Source: JAXLXE01 sp046328115
Lineage (GTDB): Bacteria > Chloroflexota > UBA6077 > JACCZL01
Direction of reading: 5' to 3'
Length of the DNA stretch: 64,000 bases
Assembly (NCBI GenBank): GCA_046328115.1
Contig: JAXLXE010000003.1
Coordinates: forward strand, 806,001 to 870,000
A program made the position numbers and the translations under genes. The notes beneath the pieces are model-generated. The model ran no database searches. It was not told where the DNA came from and saw only the letters and a program-made list of their open reading frames with translations. Below are positions 1 to 8,229 of this stretch, one piece after another. Within the stretch, counting starts at the first letter, position 1, and each line of letters begins with the position of its first letter.

Positions 1-596
1 GCTTCGTCGGCCGCGTCCACCACGTCCTCGGGCGGTGCCAGAACGAGCCAGGCCTCCTCTGCCCGGTGCACGCGCCGCCAGAGGGCGTTTGGCGCGTGCC
101 CCGTGATCCACTGGGTTCCCTCACTGGAAAGCCCCGCTCGGATGTCCGCGATATGTCGATGAATCTCATCTCGGGCAATGTCAGCCTCGGACTCGTGCGG
201 TGGTGCAACCGCCACGGCCGTGCTCTGGTAGGCCACTCGTGCCTCGAGTTCGTCGAGACGACTCCGCAGAAGACGGTAGCTCGTGGCGTTGACCTGCGCT
301 GGCGCCGAGAGGCCAAGCATGGCGTGTAGAAGGCTGAGCCCGAGCCAGGCGATGAGCAGGTTCGCCGTGCCAGCGATCAGGACGTGCTCGGCGCGCGCGC
401 TTAGATTGAAGAGATCCATCGAGTACGCGGCTACCGTGATCAGTGCGGCCAGGATCGGTGCCAGGGGAGCCGTGAAGACGAGGGATCCTCTGAAGCGCAG
501 GAAGCAGAACTTCCACACGGACATCGCGGCCCGAGATGGCGCCGCTGGGCGTGAGGATCCATCGGGTGCGTCACTCGCGCGAACGACTGCTACCAT
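1..596 (-). CDS. Hypothetical membrane protein, C-terminus beyond window
   Basis: An open frame runs from an ATG at 596 off the left edge of the window, about 198 residues with no stop. The start is well supported: on the minus strand AGGAGGTGAT lies just upstream (near 600-610). After a charged N-terminus there are two hydrophobic stretches, roughly residues 37-58 and 70-92, followed by a soluble, acidic, helix-prone region containing SRLDELEARV. That gives a two-helix membrane anchor with a cytoplasmic or coiled tail. I do not recognise the family. The gene is transcribed away from the rest of the locus, and 268 bp separate it from the next minus-strand gene. Confidence 0.7.
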   Translation of the reverse strand, partial: MVAVVRASDAPDGSSRPAAPSRAAMSVWKFCFLRFRGSLVFTAPLAPILAALITVAAYSMDLFNLSARAEHVLIAGTANLLIAWLGLSLLHAMLGLSAPAQVNATSYRLLRSRLDELEARVAYQSTAVAVAPPHESEADIARDEIHRHIADIRAGLSSEGTQWITGHAPNALWRRVHRAEEAWLVLAPPEDVVDAADE

Positions 597-864
597 GGCG
601 ATCACCTCCTACACGATTCCGCCTCCAGCATCGCACCAGAGTGTGCACGTCAAGGTTGCCACGGGTGACGCGACGGTGTTGCGCGGGCCGCTCCGCGTTC
701 GCGCGGCCGCGAGGGCGTCACGGGCATCGGCGAGATCGTGGCAGGCGTGGCGGAGCGAAGCGCCGCCTGCGATCCAGCGCCCGCGGCGCGCCCCCTTCGT
801 GCCTGTCAGAATCGCCGGCGTAGCCGCCGGAGCAACCTGGACCAGGGCTTGTGCTGGCCGCCCC

Positions 865-1842
865 TCAGGCTGAAGTCAGCCGCGCGTAGTCCGCGAATGC
901 TTCCGCTGGATCGACTGCCGCTCGCACCAGGCCCTGTGCCGCCTGGTCCTGGCAGAGATCGCGGAGCATCTTCATGTTGGGCTCCAGGCCCACGGGATTC
1001 CAGTCATCCCCGAAGGTGGCGGCAGTCCGTTCCAACTCCGCCAGCCCCCAGGGACCGATGTCCGCCAGATGGCGGCGCTGGATCTGCCAGGCTTCCTTGG
1101 ACGCCTGGAACGCGTCAGTCAGGCTCTGCAACGCCCAGGGGTGCTCCTCGGCTACCTCTCGTCGAATGGTGAGGAGGTGATGCGCGGGGATGTAGCCGAA
1201 TCGCCGATAGTGGGCCGCCTCCGCCGCCGGGAAGTCCGGGATCAGGTGGACCAGCGGGCTGTCGGGCTGAAAGAAGCCGGAGGGCATGAAGGCGGCGACC
1301 ATCACGTCAATCTCGCCCTCCAGGGTGAGATCCACCAGCGACTTGCCGGTCGCTCCGGGGACCACCCCGCGAGGCAGGTCCGGGGGCGTGGCGTGCACGG
1401 GCAGCAGACCGCCGAACTGGACCGGCGCCACCACCCAATTGACCTTCCAGATGTCCACGCCGTCTTGACGCATGACCACCCGCGTCCAGGTGTTGCCGGA
1501 GTTGGGCCAGCCGTCAATGCCGACGCGCTTCCCTTCGAGTTGCTTCAGGTCTGTCAGGCCGCGCAGCGGACTGTCACGGCGTACCAGGAAGCAGCGGTGG
1601 CGGAAGGCGCGCATGGGGAACGCCGGCAGCCCCACCCACTCCCGTGCGCCGCGCGAGGCCCGCAGCAGATAGTGGCCGATGGACGCTTCGCCAGCCTGGA
1701 ACGAGGAATCGCTCTGGAGGGCGGCCATCCCGGTGCTCGTGTCCAGGGTGAGATCGATCCCCTTCGGTCGGACCTCCCCGAGCGCGAGCGGCATCAGGAA
1801 GTCCCAGCGATTGGTGACCATCTTGATGGGCAGATTCGTCAC
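865..1842 (-). CDS. 4,5-dihydroxyphthalate decarboxylase-like / periplasmic-binding-fold protein
   Basis: 325 aa. It resembles the family annotated as 4,5-dihydroxyphthalate decarboxylase or NMT1/SsuA-like substrate-binding protein: an N-terminal strand with NRWDFLMPLALGEV, a central LKQLEGKRVGIDGWPNSGNTW ligand-loop region near residues 100-120, and a C-terminal helical part. No signal peptide or lipobox is visible, which favours a cytoplasmic enzyme over an ABC binding protein. The GTG start at 1842 has GGGAG about 6 nt upstream. It is co-directional with the downstream-numbered DUF3830 and LLM oxidoreductase genes, so they may form a catabolic transcript. Substrate unknown. An aromatic or heterocyclic acid would fit family precedent, but this is inference. 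Confidence 0.7.
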   Translation of the reverse strand: MTNLPIKMVTNRWDFLMPLALGEVRPKGIDLTLDTSTGMAALQSDSSFQAGEASIGHYLLRASRGAREWVGLPAFPMRAFRHRCFLVRRDSPLRGLTDLKQLEGKRVGIDGWPNSGNTWTRVVMRQDGVDIWKVNWVVAPVQFGGLLPVHATPPDLPRGVVPGATGKSLVDLTLEGEIDVMVAAFMPSGFFQPDSPLVHLIPDFPAAEAAHYRRFGYIPAHHLLTIRREVAEEHPWALQSLTDAFQASKEAWQIQRRHLADIGPWGLAELERTAATFGDDWNPVGLEPNMKMLRDLCQDQAAQGLVRAAVDPAEAFADYARLTSA

Positions 1843-1896
1843 AACAGGCTCCCGTTGGGGCGAATCAAGCGGCCCCCTGGCGCGCGCACCGGCCGT

Positions 1897-2307
1897 CTAG
1901 CCCCGCGTCAGCCGAAACGTGACGGATCCGCCCGTGTGGGCTCGCTCAGACTCCGCGCACAGCTCCTCATGCCCCTGATCCACGCGGGCGAAGAGGTTGA
2001 TGTCGATCAGGCTTCCATCTGGCATGCGCCACTGGGCGGTGTCATAGGCGAAGCAGATCTTCTTGGACCGCGGGTAGAACGCCACCTCACCGGCCTTGAG
2101 CCAGTCCGCCTTGTTATCGATCCCCATGAACGACAGGACGTAGTCGCCGTCCGAGCGCCACGCGTTGCCTGACCAACGCACAGGGACGGTTTTGTCGGTG
2201 ATTGGCAGGGCCTGCCAGATGGCTTCGCAGGTCTGGGGTGCCTCGTTGTCCAGCAGGACCAGGCGGCCCCTGGCACTTCCGATCTCGATGTTCACGTAGC
2301 GGGCCAT
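1897..2307 (-). CDS. DUF3830 (cyclophilin-like fold) protein, single domain
   Basis: 136 aa beginning MARYVNIEIG at the ATG at 2307; a longer frame to 2388 exists, but its extra residues are low-complexity Arg-rich and unlike the family. Family features are the opening beta strand, NEAPQTCEAIWQALP and the GEVAFYPRSKKICFAYDTAQ segment near residue 90. DUF3830 proteins have a small cyclophilin-like barrel and occur beside importers, isochorismatases and amidohydrolases; no catalytic activity is established. A tandem-domain relative lies at 5329-6195 on the other side of the binding protein gene, so this locus encodes three copies of the domain. It probably shares a transcript with the LLM oxidoreductase upstream. 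Confidence 0.8.
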   Translation of the reverse strand: MARYVNIEIGSARGRLVLLDNEAPQTCEAIWQALPITDKTVPVRWSGNAWRSDGDYVLSFMGIDNKADWLKAGEVAFYPRSKKICFAYDTAQWRMPDGSLIDINLFARVDQGHEELCAESERAHTGGSVTFRLTRG

Positions 2308-2414
2308 GGTTCCCGTCCTCGTCAAAGTCTCGCTGGGGTGTCCGCGCCGTCTGGCGGCGCGCTCATGATTGATCGTACCGAGGGGCATTGTCCAATTGGC
2401 GAGGCCAACTGGGA

Positions 2415-3431
2415 CTACGATCCGCTGAATCGCGGCATCACGGCCGTGGCGAACAACTCAGCGTCCGCCATCATCTCCTCCGCCGACGGCGCCAGAAACA
2501 CCAGACCCACGTGGCCGATGCCGGCCCGTTCATACGGCTCCAACTGTCGATAGACGTCTTCCGGCGATCCGATCAGGTTCCCGCCGGCGAAGCGCTCCAG
2601 GACGGCCGCCTCCGAGCGCTCGGGATGGAGCGCCACCATGCGCCGGAAATGCTGAGATGCCCGCAGCCGTGCCTCAGCCTGATGCCGGTCTGCACCCAGG
2701 CTGATCCAGATCTGAGCGTGGATGTCGATGGCCGCGCCGTCCCGGCCGGCCGCGCTCGCCGCGGCGTGCACTCGCTCGCGAGCGGCCGGGAGCGCATCCA
2801 GCCGCAGTCCGGCGACGATCCAGCCATCGGCGATCCGCCCGACTCGGTCCAGGCCGGCATCGGCGTGGGCGTTGAGGAGAATGGGGAACGGTGTCTGCAG
2901 CGGCTTTGGCGCCAGCTCAACGTCCTTGAACTCAAGGTAGCGGCCCGTGAAGGTCGCGCTCCGCTCGGAGAACAGGACCCGCAGCGCCTGGATGCCCTCA
3001 TCGAGCATCGCGCCGCGATTTGCGCCTTTCATTCTGGGGTGTACGGCCTCGAACTCCTCGCGGTACGCCCCCAGGCCCACGCCGAGCATCACGCGCCCGC
3101 CGCTCAGCGCGTCCAGCGTGGCGACTTGCTTCGCGAGCAGCACCGGCTCTCGTTCAGGCAGGACGATCACGCTGAGGACCAGCTTGATTCGCTCGGTCAC
3201 ACCGGCGATCGTGGCGTAGGTGATGAGGGGCTCGTAAAAATTGGGCGGCTCGGGCTGGGTCTCGCTGATTACGCGCGGCGTGGTGAGGTGATCGTTGGCC
3301 CACAGCGAGTGGAATCCAAGCGCCTCGGCGCGGCGCGCCATCATCGCGAAATCGCTCGGCTGGGCGAATGGCACGGAATAGGCTGTTCCCTCGCGACAAC
3401 TGGGCAGACCGACCCCGAATCGAATGGTCAC
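2415..3431 (-). CDS. LLM-class flavin-dependent oxidoreductase
   Basis: 338 aa, close to the usual length for luciferase-like monooxygenases. Recognisable blocks are AEALGFHSLWANDHL near residue 36, the ITYATIAGVTERIKLVLSV strand-helix, LDALSGGRVMLGVGLG near residue 105 and the C-terminal GSPEDVYRQLEPYERAGIGH. These build a TIM barrel that binds FMN or F420. GTG start at 3431 with AGGAGG about 8 nt upstream. It is divergent from the ABC binding-protein gene at 3581, and a 22-bp dyad lies between them. It likely oxidises or opens the imported compound; neither the cofactor (FMN or F420) nor the substrate can be read from the sequence. Confidence 0.9.
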   Translation of the reverse strand: MTIRFGVGLPSCREGTAYSVPFAQPSDFAMMARRAEALGFHSLWANDHLTTPRVISETQPEPPNFYEPLITYATIAGVTERIKLVLSVIVLPEREPVLLAKQVATLDALSGGRVMLGVGLGAYREEFEAVHPRMKGANRGAMLDEGIQALRVLFSERSATFTGRYLEFKDVELAPKPLQTPFPILLNAHADAGLDRVGRIADGWIVAGLRLDALPAARERVHAAASAAGRDGAAIDIHAQIWISLGADRHQAEARLRASQHFRRMVALHPERSEAAVLERFAGGNLIGSPEDVYRQLEPYERAGIGHVGLVFLAPSAEEMMADAELFATAVMPRFSGS

Positions 3432-3501
3432 GCGCGTGTCCTCCTACCCTGGTCACTCTTGTGTGTAGGCACCGGCCCCGCGAGCAGATGACGCGCGGTA
3501 G

Positions 3502-3523
3502 CGATTCAGAATACATTGAATCG
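3502..3523. promoter_or_regulatory. Operator-like dyad between divergent genes
   Basis: Perfect inverted repeat CGATTCA-N8-TGAATCG (arms 3502-3508 and 3517-3523) in the divergent intergenic region of the LLM oxidoreductase and the ABC binding protein. Arm length and 8-nt spacer suit a dimeric helix-turn-helix regulator such as GntR or TetR type. No regulator gene is encoded nearby. Confidence 0.5.
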
Positions 3524-3554
3524 TGTCGGGATTAGGTTGCCACGACGCAACATG

Positions 3555-3568
3555 TCGCTCGCGAGCGA
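3555..3568. promoter_or_regulatory. 14-bp perfect palindrome just before the binding-protein RBS
   Basis: TCGCTCGCGAGCGA is a perfect palindrome with no loop, ending 2 nt before the GGAGG ribosome-binding site (3570-3574) of the gene at 3581. A protein bound here would block transcription or translation initiation. A shorter repeat GTTGC-N6-GCAAC lies at 3536-3551. High local GC makes short palindromes less surprising, so confidence is moderate. Confidence 0.35.
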
Positions 3569-3580
3569 TGGAGGATGACC

Positions 3581-5293
3581 GTGGTTCTGAGTAAGAGACG
3601 ATTCATCATCCTGGCCAGCGCCGGATTCGTGGGCCTCACCGCCTGCCAGTCGCCTCCGGCTGCGCCTGCACCTGCCAAGCCAGCGCCGGCAACGACTCAG
3701 CCGCCAGCGGCACCCGCGGCAGCTCCCGCCGGCAGCCCATCGCCCGCCGCGAGTCCGGCGGCGGGCGCGGCCAAACCGGCAGACCAGACCGCGGCGGCGA
3801 AACCGGCGGCCGGGCCTCCGCTCGCGGCACCGGCGGCGAACGCGAAACGGGGCGGCAAGCTACGGATCGCCGTCAGCGCGGAGTGGAAGACGCTCGATCC
3901 ACCGCTGTACACGAACGTCACGGAGCGGCAGATCTTCTACGCCATCTACAACCCTCTGGTCTCGATGGATGAGAACTTCAACATCGTGCCTGAGCTGGCC
4001 CGCTCGTGGCAGGTGTCGGCGGACGCGCTGACGTGGACGTTTGCGCTGGCGCCCAACGTGAAGTTCCACGATGGGACTCCGTTCAACGCCCAGGCGGCCA
4101 AGTTCAACCTGGACCGCTTGCTCAACCCGCAGACGGGATCAGCGCTTCGCCAGCAGCTTGCCGATATCCAGGAGGTTCAGGCCGCGGACGAGCTTACGCT
4201 GAAGATCGTCCTGAAGAAGCCCTTCACGCCGCTCCTGGCCTGGCTCACGGAGGGTCCGGGCTTCATGTCGTCGCCGACCGCCGTCCAGAAGTGGGGCCAG
4301 GACTACGGCCAGCACCCGGTGGGGACGGGGCCGTTTGAGTTCGTTGAGTGGGTGAAGGGCGACAAGATCTCGCTCAAGAAGTACGCCGGCTACTGGGAGC
4401 CCGGGCTCCCGCTCGTGGACGAGGCGGAGTATCGGCCGATCCCGGATGAATCGGTCAAGGTCTCGACGCTGAGGGCCGGGAACCTCGACATCATTGACGA
4501 CGTTCCAGCGCGCGATCAGCCGGCACTGAGGTCGAACGCGGACTTCAAGCTGTTCGAAATGAAGGGCACACGCTGGCCGATGGTGCGCATGAACCTCTCT
4601 ATGGCGCCGCTGGACAACAGAGCCGTGCGGCAGGCGCTGTCGCTCGCGATCGACCGTGAAGCGATCGCCAAGGCCATCTACTTTGGCAACGCGCAGCCGG
4701 CGTATGGTCCGCTCTCGCCCGTGTACAGCGCGATGTTCGACCCGACTATCGAGCAGTTTGGATTCAAGCGGGACGTCGCAAAGGCGAAGCAGAAGCTGGC
4801 GGAGGGCGGGCAGCCCAACGGATTCACGACGCCGATCGAGATCGCCGGCACTCCCGAGCAGACGCGACTTGCCGAGGTGATCAAGTCACAGCTCGCCGAG
4901 ATCGGGGTGAATGTGGAGATCACCTCCTACGAAGGCACGGTATTCCAGGACCGCCTGACGAACAAGAAGTACTCACTGGCGATTGGCTCCTGGACGCCGC
5001 GGCCTGATCCGGACGGAACGATGTTCGGCCACTTTCACTCGAGTGGCAACGTCAACAGCATGTCGTACAAGAACCCGCAGGTGGACACTCTGCTGGACCA
5101 GACCCGCCAGCTCCCGCCGGGCGAGGCGCGCGTCAAGGCGTTCCGCGACGCTCAGAAGCTGATCGTGGACGATGCGCCGTGGATCTTCCTGGTGTTCCAG
5201 AACCAGGCGCGGACGACCCTCAAGGCGGTGGAGGATCTCCCCATCCTGCCGGACACCATGATGAGGCCGAAGACGGTCTGGCTGAACAAGTAG
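3581..5293 (+). CDS. ABC transporter substrate-binding lipoprotein (SBP_bac_5, dipeptide type)
   Basis: 570 aa. Signal sequence with KRRFIILASAGFVGLTAC; Cys22 is the lipidation site, followed by a Pro/Ala-rich linker of about 60 residues that lifts the domain off the membrane. The mature part is a family-5 extracellular binding protein: NAKRGGKLRIAVSAEW, ELARSWQVSADALTWTF, a KFHDGTPFNAQ motif and PVGTGPFEFVEW. An ATG at 3575 touches GGAGG (3570-3574), too close to be used. The GTG at 3581 has 6-nt spacing and is preferred. It supplies ligand to the permeases at 6243-8114, which are on the opposite strand. The ligand is probably a peptide, opine or other small amide; the family is broad. Confidence 0.92.
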   Translation: MVLSKRRFIILASAGFVGLTACQSPPAAPAPAKPAPATTQPPAAPAAAPAGSPSPAASPAAGAAKPADQTAAAKPAAGPPLAAPAANAKRGGKLRIAVSAEWKTLDPPLYTNVTERQIFYAIYNPLVSMDENFNIVPELARSWQVSADALTWTFALAPNVKFHDGTPFNAQAAKFNLDRLLNPQTGSALRQQLADIQEVQAADELTLKIVLKKPFTPLLAWLTEGPGFMSSPTAVQKWGQDYGQHPVGTGPFEFVEWVKGDKISLKKYAGYWEPGLPLVDEAEYRPIPDESVKVSTLRAGNLDIIDDVPARDQPALRSNADFKLFEMKGTRWPMVRMNLSMAPLDNRAVRQALSLAIDREAIAKAIYFGNAQPAYGPLSPVYSAMFDPTIEQFGFKRDVAKAKQKLAEGGQPNGFTTPIEIAGTPEQTRLAEVIKSQLAEIGVNVEITSYEGTVFQDRLTNKKYSLAIGSWTPRPDPDGTMFGHFHSSGNVNSMSYKNPQVDTLLDQTRQLPPGEARVKAFRDAQKLIVDDAPWIFLVFQNQARTTLKAVEDLPILPDTMMRPKTVWLNK

Positions 5294-5301
5294 ACGCGCG
5301 G

Positions 5302-5323
5302 CGGGGCGGCGACTGCCGCCCCG
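5302..5323. terminator. Hairpin between convergent genes
   Basis: 9-bp perfect stem CGGGGCGGC / GCCGCCCCG with loop GACT, 8 nt after the stop of the binding-protein gene and 5 nt before the stop of the convergent DUF3830 gene. It could end transcription in both directions. No U tract follows, which is common in high-GC genomes. Confidence 0.65.
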
Positions 5324-5328
5324 GCCGG

Positions 5329-6195
5329 CTACAGCATCCGCAGACTCATCTGCTTGCTCCCCGTGAGGTAGAGGTTCGCCGCCGTCTCCCGAAAGGCCGA
5401 CCAGTCTCCTTCGAACCGTGCGAAGGGCGTCATGTGGGAGACGGAGAACGCGCCGCTCTGCTGGCCGTCTCCGTAGCAGATACGGATGCCGTCCCAGGAG
5501 ATGTGATAGTAGAGATAGCCCGGCCAGTGGAACTGGGTGGGGGCCTCCGCCGGCTCAATCTTCAGCCCTAGCTTACCTTCCTCACCCAACGGTCCCCACA
5601 GCCTGGTGACCGCTCCGCTCCAGGTGGTATTCGTGGCGGCGCCACTGAGGGGGAGCATGGCGGCGATGGCCGCGCAGGTCCTGGGCGCCGTGGCATCCAG
5701 GAACGTGGCGGTGGCCACGGCATCGCCCAGGCGCACCTCGAAACGCCGCCCCGTGGAGGCTCGCGCCGGGATCGCCACATCCGCGGCAGCGCGACGGATC
5801 GAGAGTGGTGTAGCGCCGTCCCACTGAAGCTTCTTGGCCCGGGTAGCAAGTGGCCCGATCTCCCCCTCGATCTCGGCGATTGGCGTCACGTACTCGGCGT
5901 GCGCCACGCCGCGGAACCGGGCGGTTCCGTAGCAGATCGCAATCTCACCGAGCGGCGGGTAGTAGACCACCTCACCCGGATACTGGAACCCGCTCTCGCA
6001 CTCCTCGTCTGGCGAATCCAGCGGTACGGATTCCAGCAACCGAAACATGTCGCCGCTGAGCATGGCGTGGACCGCCCGCCCCGATACCGGCAGCGCCTCC
6101 CACAGCGCCGCGCAGGTCTTCGGCGCGCGCTCCTCCAGCAGCCGGGCCACGAATACTGAGCCGCCCAGCTCGATCTCAATGCTTTTCGCGGACAT
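5329..6195 (-). CDS. Tandem DUF3830 protein (two cyclophilin-like domains)
   Basis: 288 aa carrying two DUF3830 domains, about residues 4-135 and 150-285. Each repeats the same signature: ERAPKTCAALWEALP in the first, ATAPRTCAAIAAMLP in the second, then GEVVYYPPLGEIAICYG versus GYLYYHISWDGIRICYGDG. Most family members have one domain, so this is an in-gene duplication or fusion. The GTG at 6201 abuts the Shine-Dalgarno AGGAG; the ATG at 6195 has 5-nt spacing and is chosen. The gene follows the permease pair on the same strand with a 47-bp gap, which ties it to the importer operon. Function is unknown; ligand binding or processing is a guess. Confidence 0.8.
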   Translation of the reverse strand: MSAKSIEIELGGSVFVARLLEERAPKTCAALWEALPVSGRAVHAMLSGDMFRLLESVPLDSPDEECESGFQYPGEVVYYPPLGEIAICYGTARFRGVAHAEYVTPIAEIEGEIGPLATRAKKLQWDGATPLSIRRAAADVAIPARASTGRRFEVRLGDAVATATFLDATAPRTCAAIAAMLPLSGAATNTTWSGAVTRLWGPLGEEGKLGLKIEPAEAPTQFHWPGYLYYHISWDGIRICYGDGQQSGAFSVSHMTPFARFEGDWSAFRETAANLYLTGSKQMSLRML

Positions 6196-6242
6196 GATCA
6201 CTCCTCACGTGTTCGGTGGATCGGTGCGATGGCAACTCGCGT

Positions 6243-7142
6243 TCAACCGTCGCGGGTGCGTGGATCGAGCAGGTCGCGCACGCCGTCTCCCAGCAGGCTG
6301 AAGCCAAGGATCGCCAGGGTGATGACCGCGCCCGGAGCGAGAGCCAGCCAGGGGGCGACCTCGATGAACGGGTAGCCCAACCGGAGCATCCCACCCCAGG
6401 ACGGCGTGGGCGGGCGCACGCCCATACCGAGGAAGCTCAGGTTTGACTCCGTCAGGATGGCGAAGGCGTTGGTGAGCGCCGCCTGCACGGCGAGCAGCCC
6501 GAGCACGTTGGGCATGACGTGCCGGATGATGATGCGCGGTGTGGAGCTGCCGATGACGCGCGCGGCCTGGACGAACTCGCGCTCGCGGAGGCTGAGCACC
6601 TGGCCGCGGATCAGTCGGGCGAATCGCGGCATGGCCACGATCGCGATGGCCAGCATGGCGTTGGGCAGACCCGGACCGAGCGCGCCGACGAGCGCGATGG
6701 CCAGGATGAGCGTTGGAAACGCGTACAACGCATCCATGACGCGCATGAGCACGTCGTCTACCCAACCCCGCAGGTAGCCAGCGACGAGACCGATGGTGAG
6801 GCCCACCAGAGCGGCGGACCCCACGGAGACCAACCCGACCATCAGCGAGACCTGCGCGCCGAGGATGACCCTGCTCAGCACGTCGCGGCCGAGATCGTCT
6901 CGCCCGAGCGGGTTGGCGGCGGATGGTGGATCAAGGGCCTTGCCAAGATCCTGCTTGATCGGGTCATAGGGGACGATCCAGGGAGCGAGTATTCCGATCG
7001 CCGCGAACGCGATGACCATCGCCGCACCCAACACCATGAGCCACCGTCGCCGCGCCACGCTGAGACCGCTGGCGACGCGTCCCCTTGAGGCGCGCGAGGG
7101 CAATGGCGCGGTGCCAGCCCGCGTGAGCTCGCCGGTGCTCAT
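6243..7142 (-). CDS. Dipeptide-type ABC permease, DppC-like
   Basis: 299 aa integral membrane protein. An N-terminal helix near residues 33-53 is followed by the OppC_N-type segment and a DDLGRDVLSRVILGAQ block; five more helices span the binding-protein-dependent transport domain. The coupling (EAA) motif is the segment with REREFVQAARVIGSSTPRIIIRH. The C-terminal GFSLLGDGVRDLLDPR is typical of DppC. It pairs with the DppB-like permease 24 bp upstream in transcription. No ATPase gene is present in the locus, so a DppD/F-type ATPase must be shared from elsewhere. Confidence 0.92.
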   Translation of the reverse strand: MSTGELTRAGTAPLPSRASRGRVASGLSVARRRWLMVLGAAMVIAFAAIGILAPWIVPYDPIKQDLGKALDPPSAANPLGRDDLGRDVLSRVILGAQVSLMVGLVSVGSAALVGLTIGLVAGYLRGWVDDVLMRVMDALYAFPTLILAIALVGALGPGLPNAMLAIAIVAMPRFARLIRGQVLSLREREFVQAARVIGSSTPRIIIRHVMPNVLGLLAVQAALTNAFAILTESNLSFLGMGVRPPTPSWGGMLRLGYPFIEVAPWLALAPGAVITLAILGFSLLGDGVRDLLDPRTRDG

Positions 7143-7166
7143 GATGTCGCGGCAGCCGGACTTGGC

Positions 7167-8114
7167 CTACTCATAGCTGATACGTGGATCAGCCACGCCG
7201 TAGAGCAGATCCGCCAGCAGGTTGGAAAGGATCAGCATGATCGCCATCAGCAGCGTCACGGCCTGGAGCGTGGGTAGATCGCGGCCCAGCACGGCGTCGA
7301 CGGCGAGGCGGCCTATCCCCGGCAGTGCGAAGATCGTCTCCGTCACCACGGCGCCACCGAGGAGTCGCCCGGTCTCCATGCCAACGACGGTGATGATGGG
7401 GAGGAGCGCACCGCCGAGTGCGTGGCGCAAGAGGACGACCCGCTGCGCTAGTCCCTTGCTTCGAGCGGTGCGGATGAAGTCCTCGCGCAGCACGTCCAGC
7501 AGGCTAGCCCGTACCAGGCGTGACAGCACGGCCGCGTACCCAACGGAGAGCGTGATGGCGGGGAGCAGCATGGAGCGGAGATTGCCAAGCACGTCTTCCT
7601 GCACTCGGACGTAGCCAGACGCGGGAAGCAGCCGAAGGTAGACGGCCGCGAACAGAATCAGCAGCACACCCAGCCAGAACGCCGGCATGGACGCGCCAAG
7701 CGCGCCAAAGCTTGATGCCGCGAGGTCTAGCCACGACCCTCGATGGACCGCCGACACGATGCCGAGGGGAATGGCCACGATGAGCGACAGGAGTACGGCC
7801 ATCAGCGCGAGTTGGAGCGTCACCGCGATACGTGGACCGATCGCCTGCGCCACTTGCTGGCGGAGATGATAGGAGTAACCGAGGTCGCCCGTGAGGACGT
7901 GGCCCAGCCAGCGGAAGTACTGCACTGGCGCGGGCTGGTCCAGCCCCATCCGCTCGCGTAGGAGTGATACGACCTGGGGGTCAGCGCGCTCCTCGCCCAG
8001 AATCGCCGCCACCGGATCACCCGGTGCCAGGTGAATGAGTGAGAAGATGAGGATCGTGACCAGAAGGAGCACCGGCACCACGTAGATGAGGCGCCGAACC
8101 ACGTAGCGAGTCAC
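7167..8114 (-). CDS. Dipeptide-type ABC permease, DppB-like
   Basis: 315 aa from the GTG at 8114 (VTRYVVRRLIYVVPVLLLVT), where DppB proteins begin. A frame extending to 8183 would add 23 soluble residues with no counterpart in the family. Features are the first helix, FSLIHLAPGDPV, LGYSYHLRQQV, six predicted helices and the coupling segment EDFIRTARSKGLAQRVVLLRHAL. With the DppC-like protein it forms the translocation channel for the lipoprotein-delivered ligand. It is first in a minus-strand operon followed by DppC and tandem DUF3830, and is divergent from the isochorismatase gene over a 115-bp gap. Confidence 0.92.
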   Translation of the reverse strand: MTRYVVRRLIYVVPVLLLVTILIFSLIHLAPGDPVAAILGEERADPQVVSLLRERMGLDQPAPVQYFRWLGHVLTGDLGYSYHLRQQVAQAIGPRIAVTLQLALMAVLLSLIVAIPLGIVSAVHRGSWLDLAASSFGALGASMPAFWLGVLLILFAAVYLRLLPASGYVRVQEDVLGNLRSMLLPAITLSVGYAAVLSRLVRASLLDVLREDFIRTARSKGLAQRVVLLRHALGGALLPIITVVGMETGRLLGGAVVTETIFALPGIGRLAVDAVLGRDLPTLQAVTLLMAIMLILSNLLADLLYGVADPRISYE

Positions 8115-8229
8115 TGTTCCGCCACAGCCATGAAGTAGACGTTCGCCGGGCGTCAGCGTATCGCGTGGACCGCCCTGGCGCAACTGAACGGGGATACTCT
8201 GCTACGCTGTCACCCAGGAGGTGAGGCTC

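Noticed and set aside
1069..2172. 367-aa plus-strand open frame across the decarboxylase-like and DUF3830 genes
   Set aside because: Shadow of two convincing minus-strand genes; composition is Arg/His/Gly-rich with no ribosome-binding site.
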